A stretch of DNA of 64,000 nucleotides from Aurelia coerulea (taxonomy: Eukaryota > Cnidaria > Scyphozoa > Semaeostomeae > Ulmaridae), in contig CM076959.1 of assembly GCA_039566865.1 (NCBI GenBank), forward strand, positions 10,895,501 through 10,959,500, in the 5' to 3' direction. The position numbers and the translations under genes are program-made. Numbering within the stretch: position 1 is the first letter of the stretch; each line of letters begins with the position of its first letter. Positions 54,385-64,000 of the stretch are shown here, piece by piece. The notes below the pieces were generated by a model, which was given only the letters and a program-made list of their open reading frames with translations, searched no databases and had not been told where the DNA came from.

Positions 54385-54660
54385 CCCGTGAGCCACAGTA
54401 GGTCTCCCGATAGGCCACATCTCCCTAGCTTATAAATAAGGCCCTCATGCCATACCCTGTCAAACACTTTCGAAATATTAAGATAAACAGAGTGAACTTC
54501 TAGGGTGGGGTTACAGTCAAATGCTTCGAAGACAGAATGAGTTATGGTAAGTAGCTGATTTATTGTCGAGTCACCTGGACGAAACCCAGATTGGTTAAAC
54601 CCAGATTGGTTAAACCCAGATTGGTTAGGGTTTAATAATGTTTTCACTTTTCCATAGTGA
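54385..54660 (-). pseudogene. LINE reverse-transcriptase fragment with in-frame 15-nt triplication
   Basis: Minus-strand reading: LLNPNQSGFNQSGFNQSGFR, then PGDSTINQLLTITHSVFEAF, VYLNISKVFDRVWHEGLIYK. This is the start of the reverse-transcriptase region of the same LINE family as 28-32 kb. NQSGF is triplicated through three 15-nt units at 54582-54626. The fragment lacks the catalytic ADD. Confidence 0.75.
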
Positions 54661-55505
54661 AGTGAAGTTTCCATAGTGAAATAATGAAGAGCAATACTAC
54701 CGGGTGAGTCAAAAAAGTTAAAACCTCTGCAAGCTTGTAGTTTGCTAACTACACCCATCATATTCCTTAATACTGATTCTATGAGCACCATGCCAATTTA
54801 GATAATAAAAGTCTGTTGCTGAACCCTAATCCATATGGGCTTTTTTCGTGCTAACATTCATGGATCAGAATTCAATACAACTAGGCACAGTTACAGAGCA
54901 AGTAATTTCGAGCCTGTAGCATAGTTTGTGTGTGGCTGCCACGCCTTATGACATCACAGTGACGTCACGAAGTTGAAACTCTGTGAAAATCAGGCTTCCA
55001 GGTTAAATTAGGGTTTAAATTTTTTGGAGGGATATTTTGGCACAGATTAACCAATTCTGATGACATCAATTGTGCGAGTAATTTGTTCTATGTAAAAAGA
55101 GACCAAAAGAACCCAGAAAATGGTGAAAACTTATTATAATACATCAAAATTCAATCATGAGACTTTCTTGGTTCTTTAGAGACAATGACAGTAATGATTA
55201 TGATCCCAATGCATTTTACATTAAGTCAGGATAGAATCCCCCGAGAGCCGACACTGTTCTTGAAACTTATCTTTCTCTTCTGGAAAATGAGGAGCTGTCT
55301 GTTTCACCAGAGGGTAGGAATTTCAGTAATTTCATATTTGGGGAGAGGCAGGCTCTGGAGGAACTAAAGTCTGACAGGAGTATTGTTATTAAGGAGGCGG
55401 ATAAGGGCTCTGCGGTTGTTGTTTGGGATAAGCAGGATTATGTAGCAGAGGCAAATAGGCAATTAGGTAATTCGGACGTTTACGAGGAATTAAGTAGGGA
55501 TCCAA

Positions 55506-55857
55506 CCGCAGAGTTGGCCCAGTGGTTAAGGCGCCGGACTCACAACCGCAAGGTCGTGGGTTCGAATCCCACCAGGGTCATACTTGCTGCAAAAGTGTGC
55601 GGAGAGCTGCTAACTCTCTGTAATTCCAGGCAAAGGCAAAAGGAATCACGAGGGGTGGTCACATCGAGAGGAAGGACCGGGGTCGCCCTGATGGGCCCCC
55701 CCTGCACCACGCGCAGAAACCCATACCTTGCGAGAATAGCAAGTGTATGTGCCTAAAAAGTGAAAGGTTAGTTATAACCCGTGTCCCCTGCTGGAAACAA
55801 GTCATCTCGAGACTTTCGCAGGCTAGGCACGTTAAATACAAATACTCACTCACTCAG
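55506..55857 (+). mobile_element. tRNA-derived SINE of about 350 bp
   Basis: The head (55512-55580) has an A-box-like TGGCCCAGTGGTTAAGG, an anticodon-loop-like CTCACAA and a perfect B box GGTTCGAATCC within a pairing T arm (GTGGG/CCCAC). The anticodon stem pairs poorly and about 270 bp of unrelated body follow, so it is a SINE rather than a tRNA gene. It splits the Penelope frame between PTA and QLEAE. A polymerase III promoter is implied. Confidence 0.75.
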
Positions 55858-56029
55858 TTAGAGGCTGAGATCCAGAATGTTGTATCGGAGATTCAGGTTT
55901 GTGGTCCAGGTTTGTAAGATAAGGAAGCGTCGTATTTGCAGGTCAAAAGGTCTAAGTTAGGTAGGTTTTATTTGTTACCTAAGATACATAAGGGACTCAG
56001 TGATGTGGTCGGTAGGCCGGTTATTTCCA

Positions 56030-58463
56030 ATAGACCATTTCGCAATTTGGAGAAAGAGACTGAGGAGAGCGCGGCCCATTCTGACAGCCTTGGCAACAGG
56101 GAAATCTAGGGAATCCCCTCTTCTGCAGTGCAAAGTGTACGGTTGGCGGCTCGCTCGCATCTCTCTCCAAAATAGAGTTATTTTCGATTTATTTGCAACT
56201 TCCAAGAGTTATGCGATGCTTGTTTAGTATTGTAAGTGTTGTTGTTGAATTATTTAGCCGTTTTGCAATTATTTCGCCCAGCTGACCTACGACGAAGTTT
56301 TGCTTGTTTACTAGGTAATTGAACGCATTTACGGTAATGCAAGCAAATTAAAAGCATTGTTTGGAATCCTTCAAAGATTCACAATGAGATTGTGTACTGT
56401 TTTGATAAATTTAACAAGTAATAACAGGTCAAACCAAGTCAATTGTAGTCGAGGAAGATGATGCAAGATCAATAGGCCTAACTTGAGCCGCCTCAAACTC
56501 GAGGGAAACCACTGAAATAAAATGGCTGAAAATACATTTACAAATGAGCAAAAAGATTGCAAAGCGGCTAAATAATCCAAAGAAAACACTTACCATAGTA
56601 AACAAGCATCGCAGAACTCTTGGAAGTTGCAAATAAATCGAAAATAACTCTATTTTGGAGAGAGATGCGAGCGAGCCGCCAACCCTACACTTTGCACTGC
56701 AGAGCATATGAGTCAAATCTTTCAATAGGGCAAAGGGAATCCCGCAAATCTTCCAATTTCACGCTTATAAGCCAATGATATCGTCGTATTCCGATCAAAT
56801 GACTGAAAATAAGGCTTTCGAGATAAGTTTTCGAGTACCTTCATGAAAATAAAAATGGATATTCGAGTAATAAAGATACAGAGCTGGTTTTACCACGAAT
56901 CGATTCGAGAGGCCCCACTCCACATTTGTTTTTCTGCATTTGGTTAAAATCTCGTCAGGGATCGGCGTTACATCGAGTTTCATTCCTTTGAAAATTGGCC
57001 TATGTTCAAGAATTCTTCAGGAACGCTACGAATAAGATATAGCTTTCAAAATTTCACATGTTACGTGAATTATGTCCAGGAATAACATGAACATATTTGT
57101 TTTTGTGATTTTCGAAAATCCTAGACGAATTAAAGCTATTTGCTGCGAATAAAGCCTACCTTCACCAGCCGCAGAATCCCAGTAATCGACATTAAATCAC
57201 TCTTTTTCGCAATAATAACCAGCGAATACATTAACGAATAACTTCACCACAAATCCAATTTCTTTCCGCCATTTAATAATGGATAATTTTGATAAAATGT
57301 GACAAGACTTTACAGATTCTGCAGCAAACCGTCCAACTACCGTCGATTCAAAGTTTTCTTGTTGCAAACACGTTGGAAGTCTTGCGATACTTGCATAAAA
57401 CAAAAGGTTTTGCAAGACTTAGTTCTCCCATATGACACAGCAAAATGATACATTTGAGAATAGATTGCACATTCCTAAAGTCTTTCTATTGTTGCAAAAT
57501 AAAGAGAAAATAAAACATTTCTCAAAGATTGCAAATTTCCTTGTCACATCGGAAAAGTACATAATTTGTGTAAAGAAATTTCCCCTGCAATCTATTCTCA
57601 AAGGTGTACAATCTATTATCAATGGTAACATTTTGCTGTTTCATGGGAGATCTGAGCCTTGCACAACCTTTTGTTTTATGCAAGCTTTCCTGGTGTTTGC
57701 AACAAGAAAACTTTGAATCGACGGTAGTTGGACGGTTTGCTGCAGAGGCTGTAAAGTGTTGTCACATTTTATCGAAATTCTCGATGATAAAATGGTGGAA
57801 AAAAATTGGATTTGTAGTGAAGTTATTCGTTGATGTATCCGCTGGTTATTATTGCGAAAAAGAGTGATTTAATGCCGATTACTGGGATTCTGCGGCTGGT
57901 GAAGGTAGGCCCATTAGCTTTATTCGCAGCAAATAGCTTTAATTCGTCTAGGATTTTCAAAAAATCACAAAAACAAATATGTTCATGTTATTCCTGGACA
58001 TAATTCACGTAACATGTGAAATTTTGAAAGCTATATCTTATTCGTAGCGTTCCTGAAGAATTCTTGAACATAGGCCAATTTTCGAAGGAATTAAATTCGA
58101 TGTAACGCCGATTCCTGATAAGATTTTAACCAAATGCAGAAAAACAAATGTGGAGTGGGGCCTCTCGAATCGATTCGTGGTAAAAACAGCTCTGTACCTT
58201 TATTACTCGAATATCCATTTTTATTTTCGTAAAGGTAGTCGAAAATTTATCTCGGAAGCCTTATTTTTAGTCATGTGATCGCAATATGACGATATCATTG
58301 GCTTATGAGCGTGAAATTGGAAGATTTACGGGTTTCCCTGTGCCCTATTGAAAGATTTGACTCATATGCTGCACTGCAGAAGAGTGGATTTCCTAGATTT
58401 CCTACTTTTTGCCAAGGCTGTCAGAATGGACCGCGCTATCCTCAGTCCCTTTTCCAAATTGCG
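56030..58463. mobile_element. Foldback element inside the Penelope copy
   Basis: AGACCATTTCGCAATTTGG at 56030 is inverted at 58463, and the pairing continues over about 200 bp (CTGACAGCCTTGGCA, CTTCTGCAGTGCAAAGTG, GGCGGCTCGCTCGCATCTCT). Removing it restores the Penelope protein across the joint (RPVISN then CGTASEHIS). Without the nested 1.67-kb element it is about 760 bp. Confidence 0.8.
56703..58370. mobile_element. 1.67-kb long-inverted-repeat element (copy 2), 9-bp duplication
   Basis: GCACTGCAG at 56694-56702 and 58371-58379. The element starts AGCATATGAGTCAAATCTTT and ends in its reverse complement. The arms are about 800 bp each and meet near 57530, so nearly the whole element is one hairpin. 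It is homologous end to end with the element at 38793-50363 once that copy's insertion is ignored. No gene. Confidence 0.92.
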
Positions 58464-60085
58464 AAATGGTCTATTGTGGTACCGCCAGTGAGCATATTTC
58501 TGAGTTCTTGGATCATCATCTAAACCCCCTCGTTAGTAATACAGAATCTTATGTTAAGGACACTAATCATTTTTTGTCGTTGTTGGCTGGTTTAGGGGAG
58601 ATCCCGGATGATGCGTTGCTATGTACAGCGGATGTTGTAGGCCTCTATCCCAGCACTCCACACGATGAGGGCTTGGAGGCAGTGCGACATGCGTTGGGCG
58701 GCAGGCAAAATCCAGGGGTCTCCGCAGGTTCGTTGGTTAATTTAGCTAAGGTTGTACTCGAGAATAATGTTTTTGAATACGATGGTAAGGTTTATAAGCA
58801 GAAGTTAGGGACAGCGATAGGTACTAAGTTTGCTCCGGCGTATGCTAATTTGTTTATGGCTGATTTTGAAAGGAAGTTGCTGGAAGGTAGTGCGGATAAG
58901 CCGTTGGTTTGGTTAATGTATATTGATGATGGTCGGGATACGGGGGGACCGTATCCCTTTTGTAGTGTCATATCATCCAGCTCTTAATGGGATCTATGGT
59001 GCACTGAGCAGACTTCAGCCAATGTTGGATGCGTCTGAAGAACGCAAGAAGGTGTTTCCAAGCAAGCCACTCGTTGCCTTCAGACGTGCCAAAAATCTTA
59101 AGGACACTCTGGTCAGGGCAAAGCTTGCTCCGGTGCAACGAGAGGATCCTATTAGGGGTTGTTATCGATGTGGCAAAGCTCGTTGTCAAGTTTGTAAGTT
59201 TATGTCGGAAGGGGATAAGTTTGTTTGTCATTTTACTGGTAATGAATATAGGATTAACTCTAGATTTGATTGCGATTCGCTTGGAGTGGTTTCGTGTTTG
59301 GTTGTAAGGTCCGTGGTATGCAATATGTAGGTAGCACTTTCACCCCCTTCCGTATTAGGTTTAATAATTGTAAGTCGTGTAGCAGGAGGTTTGATAAGGG
59401 AGAAATGGTAACTGAGGCGGATTTTTTTAGGCATATTGCATCGGTAGGGCATCACGGTTTTCTTGAGGATGTTTCTTTCCAGGTTATTAATCGGTTGTTC
59501 GGGGATACTAGGGTTAGGGAAGATTTTTGGCAGTTCAAGTTCAAGACTTTTGCACCCAAGGGACTCAACGTCAGACCTGTGAATTCTTAGACCTACCGTT
59601 CCCCCGCAGTTCCATGTAGTTTTTATTAGGGGTAATTTTATCTTGTCTATTTCTTTTTATTTATTTATTTAATTTTAATTTTAATTCATTTTATTTTCTT
59701 CTTTTTGTGCTACGTAAACGTGTTTTTGGACCAGTACCTTTTATTTTAGTCACCACTTTGTTTATCCTATTTTCTTTAATTAATGTCGCTACGCTATAGT
59801 ACCTCTCTTGGGACAAACGGCGCCTTTTTCTGCTCTTTTATTTTTTCCGCTATTTCACGTCGCAACGCATTTCAAACTTCTCTTGAGATTAATGGCTCCC
59901 TCTTTCTGCTCCTAACTGTTGCTGCAACTCTCCTGCTATTCCCTTTGTCTCCTTTTCGGCTCTCTTTCCCTTTCATCTAGGTGTGTTTCGACATTTTGTA
60001 TTAGGTAGGTCCCTTTTATTAGGTCGTTGCTATTATATTGTAACTCAGGTTTATAGATAGGCCCCAAATTATTGTAAGGTCAGTT

Positions 60086-60106
60086 CTGATGAAGCGAAAG
60101 CGAAAC
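60086..60106 (+). other. Possible hammerhead-ribozyme-like core
   Basis: CTGATGA, a GC-GAAA-GC mini-hairpin and GAAAC follow one another in 21 bases, near the 3' end of the Penelope-like element. Penelope-like elements are known to carry small hammerhead ribozymes with CTGATGA and GAAA cores. The outer stems and cleavage site are not convincing by eye. Confidence 0.25.
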
Positions 60107-60199
60107 GTAAATGCAAGCTCTATATTTTTGATAAATCTTTATTAATTTTATGTAGTTATCGAGGAGGCTCATGATTTATCAAAATTCAATCAAATATTT

Positions 60200-60325
60200 C
60201 CATTAATAATAATAATAATAGTAATATATATATACCTCTTCTCCATTTCGGAGCAATTACTACTTTAAAACTACTTTGCACAAGTGCAGTGAGAGTAGTA
60301 ACAAGGGTTTTTGACTGGTCTTGCT
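60200..60325. repeat. AAT microsatellite and LINE 3' end
   Basis: A short (TAA)n/(TA)n tract at about 60205-60232, followed by sequence leading into the minus-strand LINE. It is probably that LINE's 3' tail. Confidence 0.5.
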
Positions 60326-63130
60326 TTAGTTCAGAAAGCAAAATTGTTCCACACATTTGTTTATGTTACTTAGTAATTTTGGATTATTTCCCTGTATGCT
60401 AAATATTCTTGGTAAATCGTTGTTTTGGAAATAGGAGCATTCCCACAGGTGCTCTAAATATTCCTCATGTTCTCTACACCTTCTGCATAAAGCGCTTTCA
60501 TGTTTTCCTTTGTAATTTGTCTTTAATTCAGTCATGTTTAATTTTAGTTTTAGTGGTTTTGCACCTTCGTTGTGTTTAATATACCGTTTTAGACCAAATG
60601 AAGTTTTTTTGATAAATCTCATTTTTGTTTTCTTATTTTGACTCATATCATTTTCAATGGATGTAATTATTTTTTTGGTTTATTAATTTGTTCCACCCTT
60701 TGGTTGTCAAGTTGCAAATTTGTTCTTCTGTTAGATCAATGTTAAGGTTTTTTAAATCTTCCATAATTTGATTATACCAGCAATCTACAAAGTTTAGTAG
60801 TTTTTGTTCTTCGTACACTTATTTCACAAGTCTTGTTTCTTTCATATTTAGTATTTTATGCAGATATGTAAGCCTTTTTTCCTTTATTCTATATTCCATT
60901 GGTTTGAGGCCACATTCATATAATATGCCTTGGTATGGTGTTGAAATTAGGAGACCGTTTATTATAGTTAAAGCGTCTGTTTGTATGTTTTCAAGTTGTT
61001 TAAGTTAATTTTTGGAAATTTTTGACCACGTTTCACACGCGTACAGTATTTTTGGTATTAATAAGCATTCTATGAGTCGTATGCTTATCTCCAAACTTTT
61101 CTCCTTAAATGGCATTTGATTTACTAAGAATTTTATTTCATTAGTTACTGCTTTTGCAGAGTTTCGTATGTTGCTAATGGTTTTGTCTAACGAATTTTTA
61201 TTATCTTTTAAGTCCCCTAAATACTTATACGTTTCAACCTCTTTGATTATTTCATTATTTAATTTCAATTTTATTTCAGTACTGTTATGTTTTGTTCTAT
61301 CAAAATACATATGCAAAATTTCACTTTTCTCCAAATTAAAGTTTAACAAGTTTTTGTTTTGAAATTCTTCTGCAATATTAAGCATTTCTTGCTTTTTTTT
61401 AATTGAAATTGATGCTAGTAATATATCATCCTGATACAATAACGGAGGAATTATCATGTTCCGAAACGTATTCCTAATTATTTTGTTATTACTGGCTGCA
61501 TGCCTTTGTCAATGTGATTGGCACAGATTGGGGCTGCCAATATTGTTCCTTGTTTCAGGTTCTCATCAATTTCAACCTCCTTTGTCATCCCACATGGGGT
61601 CTCAATTTGTATAAAACCTTTCTTGTTAAGTTCATAAATGCTCCTCAAGCATTTACCATTTATTCCACTTTTAAATAAGTCCAGTAAGCATGACTTTAGA
61701 AAAAGTTTGTCAAATGCCTTCTCTAAATCAAGAAATGTAAACGTAATATTACACTTAATGTATTTACAATAGTCATTAATTGCCTCCCAAACAAATAAGT
61801 AATCAAGTGTTGATCTACCTTTATGTCCTCCTGCAGCAGCTTCTGAAAAACTTTTTTCAATATCTTGTGATATTCTATTTAAAATCAATTTTTCAAATAT
61901 TTTGCTTATGCTCAAAGTTAGGAAAATGCCTCTCCAGTTTTCTAATTGTCTTCTGTTACCTTTCTTTTTGTACAATGTTTTTATAATTAATTTCTTCCAT
62001 TTGGTTGGTGTCTGTCCTTTTTTGAAGACAAGGTTTATTATTTTTAATATTGAGTTTTTAAAATTCCTTCCCTGAATCTATAAATAATTCATTGCTTAAT
62101 TTATCATGGCCAGGACATTTTTTCTTCTTCAAATTTTTAAGTACTTTGTCTAGTTCGAACATCTTAAAAGGGGCATCTGTGGGATAATAGCACTTGTTCT
62201 GTCTTTTGATTAACTTAGTGAACAGATTTTTGACATTTTTTATGTGTTGCATATACTTTTCTCCAAGATTTCTATTTGTCATTAGTTTTTTTAAATTGTT
62301 TTCATGTTCCTTAATAATATCATAAACATTTGTTATTTCATTTCCATTTTCATCTATTATTGAAGTAGGGACTTCAGTTTTATGACTTCCTAGTATGCTT
62401 TTTCTTAGTTTAAAGAACTCTGTACTATTTATCTTGAGTCGTTTTATTTTATTTAAATTAGCATCAAGCTTTTCACTGTTTTCCTTGTTATTTAGTTTTA
62501 TTAGTTTTCTGTTTAGTAATTTGATCTTTATTTTCATTATATCAGTTTTAGCTTCATTGCATTCATTTACATATTTAGTTAATTGTTTTTTCAAGCATCT
62601 TTTTCTCATCTGCAACTGTTTATGTTCCTTACTCTTTGGTGAATATCCCTTTTGGCATTTTTTTACTTTCCTTTTAAAACATTTAGCCATTAAGTTGCTC
62701 ACTTTCTCATCCCAGGTTTTATATATTTTATCAATATCCTTACTCCTAGATTCTAAAACTAGATCTTCTGTAATAATTCTAATAATTCTTGCAATGAATC
62801 ATCTGTAAAGCTCCATTCAAAGGACTTCTTATATTTTAAGTTAGTAGTTGATGAATTGCCTAATTTTAAGTTTAGATCAAGGATAATTTATAATCAGATA
62901 GATTATGATCTGATTCCTTAATAGAATTTCTTGATATTCTTTCCATTACAAAGTTTCTATCTTCATCTATTATCATATGTTGTATTTTATTGAAACATAT
63001 TTGGTTAGTTATTGTATAATCTAAGATTGATTTCTTTTCAATATTGTCACTATCTGTTGTTGTTATTCGGGTCCATAAACCTTTACATTTTTTGCTGCTA
63101 TTTTTAGTAGAACACGGTTTCCATTGAAAT
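60326..63130 (-). pseudogene. Non-LTR retrotransposon of a distinct clade, catalytic YQDD, frameshifted
   Basis: Minus strand, in order from 63130: the end of an APE-type endonuclease (SILDYTITNQICF, then ESDHN); a Lys-rich linker (62702-62058); the reverse transcriptase with LENWRGIFLTLSISKIFEKL, HKGRSTLDYLFVWEAI, FTFLDLEKAFDKLF and KQGTILAAPICANHI (61975-61478); LLYQDDILLASI and YKYLGDLKDN (61457-61005); and a C-terminal Cys/His block C-RC-EHEEYLEHLWEC (60646-60326). The catalytic box is YQDD rather than the common YADD/FADD. It differs clearly from the other LINEs here and is more AT-rich. Frame changes between segments indicate a dead or much-mutated copy. 5' end truncated within the endonuclease. 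Confidence 0.8.
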
Positions 63131-63465
63131 CATTGAAAGCAATGATTTTGCTGCTACCTCCTTCAAAATATGGGCATGTCACGTAACCTGCAGGTCCTAT
63201 TGTTCAGCAATGTCTCCATCAAAATGTAGGTAATTGATAATAAGTAAAAGTCAGTGAGGTTGGGGAACATAGCTGATGTCGTTTAAATACGCAAAAAATA
63301 AACCTCGAGGGGGGGGGGGTTGGAATCCACCCCACATATGGATTAGGGTTAAGATCAGTCTCCTTTTTCTTAATTTCAATAACTTTAGAAAAGTTTTTTC
63401 AGGATCATTTAAAACGGGCCTAAACTTCACATCTTCCAAGATTTAACCTTCATAGCTATTAAGAT
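63131..63465. other. Short stretch with a G-run repeat end
   Basis: A run of G followed by TTGGAATCCACCCC (63308-63335) and ATTAGGGTTAA (63341-63351) resembles the left edge of the 5139-5961 MITE read in reverse. Only one end is seen. The rest is unassigned. Confidence 0.45.
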
Positions 63466-63467
63466 GA

Positions 63468-64000
63468 AGCCTTCGAAAGCAGCGAACTGTTTTGAACGGT
63501 CAGTGTTCTAATTGGGGAGATATTTTGGCGGGAGTGCCCCAGGGATCTATATTAGGACCATTGTTTTTTCTTGTGTATATCAACGATCTCACCGCTGACT
63601 TGAAATGTAATGTTAAGCTCTTTGCCGATGATACATCTTTGTTTACGGTTGTTCATGAACCAAGTGCAGCTGCCGAGGACATGAACCATGACCTGGAGTT
63701 GATAAGCCAATGGGCCCGTGATTGGAGGATGTCATTTAATCCCGATCCGCAAAAACAAGCTGTCGAATTACTTCTTTCAAAGAAAAGACATGAAATGGAT
63801 CACCCCGTTATTCTCTTTAACAACGTACCAGTGAAAAAAGTAACTGAGCATAAACATCTGGGTATTATTCTGGACTCGAAGCTATCTTTCTCAGCTCATA
63901 TTAAATCTGCTATCTCTAAAACGAGGAGGGGCATTGGTCTGCTAAAATATCTCTCCAAGTATCTGCCAAGGCATACTCTGAACGAATTATATAAGCTTTA
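63468..64000 (+). pseudogene. CR1-like LINE reverse transcriptase, 5'-truncated, runs off the window
   Basis: Open to the window edge without a stop: RKQRTVLNG, ILAGVPQGSILGPLFFLVYI, the catalytic KLFADDTSLFTVV, MNHDLELISQWARDWRMSFN, EHKHLGIILDSKLSFSAHIK and YLPRHTLNELYKL. It is closely similar to 31200-31730 but with fewer defects (FADD here, LADD there). The 5' end is cut just upstream of this region. Whether the rest is intact cannot be seen. Confidence 0.88.

Larger units (their letters stand above)
55170..59590 (+). pseudogene. Penelope-like reverse transcriptase plus GIY-YIG endonuclease, interrupted
   Basis: Segment 1 (to 55505) has SDRSIVIKEADKGSAVVVWD and DYVAEANRQL, the N-terminal block of Penelope proteins. 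Segment 2 (55858-56029) has GRFYLLPKIHKGLSDVVGRP and VISN. Segment 3 (from 58464) has CGTASEHISEFLDHHLNPLV, LLCTADVVGLYPSTPHDEGL, KLGTAIGTKFAPAYANLFM and the catalytic MYIDDG. After a frameshift near 58930-58980 come FPSKPLVAFRRAKNLKDTLV and a Cys cluster (CYRCGKARCQVC). The GIY-YIG core (GCKVRGMQYVGSTFTPFRIR) follows in another frame (59290 on). The enzyme pairs target nicking with reverse transcription. Two insertions and at least two frameshifts make this copy inactive. Confidence 0.85.
55158..60177 (+). mobile_element. Penelope-like element with 15-bp flanking repeat, split by later insertions
   Basis: ATCAAAATTCAATCA is at 55143-55157 and 60178-60192 and brackets all Penelope-like coding sequence. 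The coding parts lie at 55170-55505, 55858-56029 and 58464-59590. They are separated by a tRNA-derived SINE and by a foldback element that contains another insertion. The element is 5'-truncated relative to complete Penelope ORFs. About 590 bp of T-rich sequence follow the stop. Confidence 0.8.

Noticed and set aside
54697..54730. TACCGGGTGAGTCAAAAAAG as a complete MITE
   Set aside because: It resembles the end of the 37346-37845 element but no partner end with TA was found; probably a truncated copy.
55512..55580. Functional tRNA gene
   Set aside because: A and B boxes and T arm are good, but the anticodon stem pairs poorly and a 270-bp body follows, which fits a tRNA-derived SINE.

Overview
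This is eukaryotic, AT-rich, intron-bearing animal DNA in which mobile elements and their remains occupy most of the sequence. The mixture points to an early-branching marine metazoan, most likely an anthozoan cnidarian: Penelope-like elements with GIY-YIG domains, CR1/L2-like LINEs (one with a 2A-type motif), a THAP-domain P-type transposon, many foldback/MITE elements, and a leucine-rich-repeat (LRR) gene of the NLR/ribonuclease-inhibitor type. That assignment is inference; nothing was searched.

Host gene. Four minus-strand exons (38362-38232, 37972-37886, 11877-11762, 9953-9875) join in phase into LRRs that keep an exact 28-residue register across all three introns. The middle intron is 26,008 bp and is filled with transposons. 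The gene probably continues beyond both outermost exons.

Layout. 1-4.7 kb: unassigned DNA, a broken pogo/Tigger-like transposase start among copies of a GGGGCAATTGTAACA inverted motif, and an old repeat. 4.7-8.0 kb: a 3.3-kb element with a 9-bp target duplication, holding a G-run MITE, a Penelope GIY-YIG fragment and a Harbinger-like MITE. 8.1-9.3 kb: a minus-strand LINE end with a 200-bp (TTTGA)n tail. 13-19.5 kb: Tc1/mariner-like MITEs, one with a nested Harbinger-like MITE, and a LINE interrupted by a TA-flanked MITE. 21.0-27.5 kb: a long-inverted-repeat element (9-bp duplication) carrying a foldback and a 3.7-kb element flanked by TTAA. 28-32 kb: a decayed LINE with a 2A-like motif. 32-37.9 kb: a foldback element and TA-flanked MITEs.

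38.8-50.4 kb is a three-level nest. A 1.67-kb long-inverted-repeat element (9-bp duplication ATGTTATTC) was hit by a P-type transposon (38958-48849, 31-bp terminal repeats). That transposon was in turn hit by a second copy of the 3.7-kb TTAA element, which lies inside the intron of its second gene. The P-type element carries an intact three-exon, 882-aa THAP transposase gene. It also has a convergent two-exon gene with an acidic start, a zinc-finger-like segment and a large conserved-looking region, broken by one frameshift.

55.1-60.2 kb is a Penelope-like element with a 15-bp flanking repeat, interrupted by a tRNA-derived SINE and by a foldback that itself contains another copy of the 1.67-kb element. 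60.3-63.1 kb is a minus-strand LINE with an unusual YQDD motif. A further LINE runs off the right edge.

Empty-site comparisons within the window support several insertion calls: removing the inserted DNA restores the interrupted reading frame or matches an uninterrupted relative.
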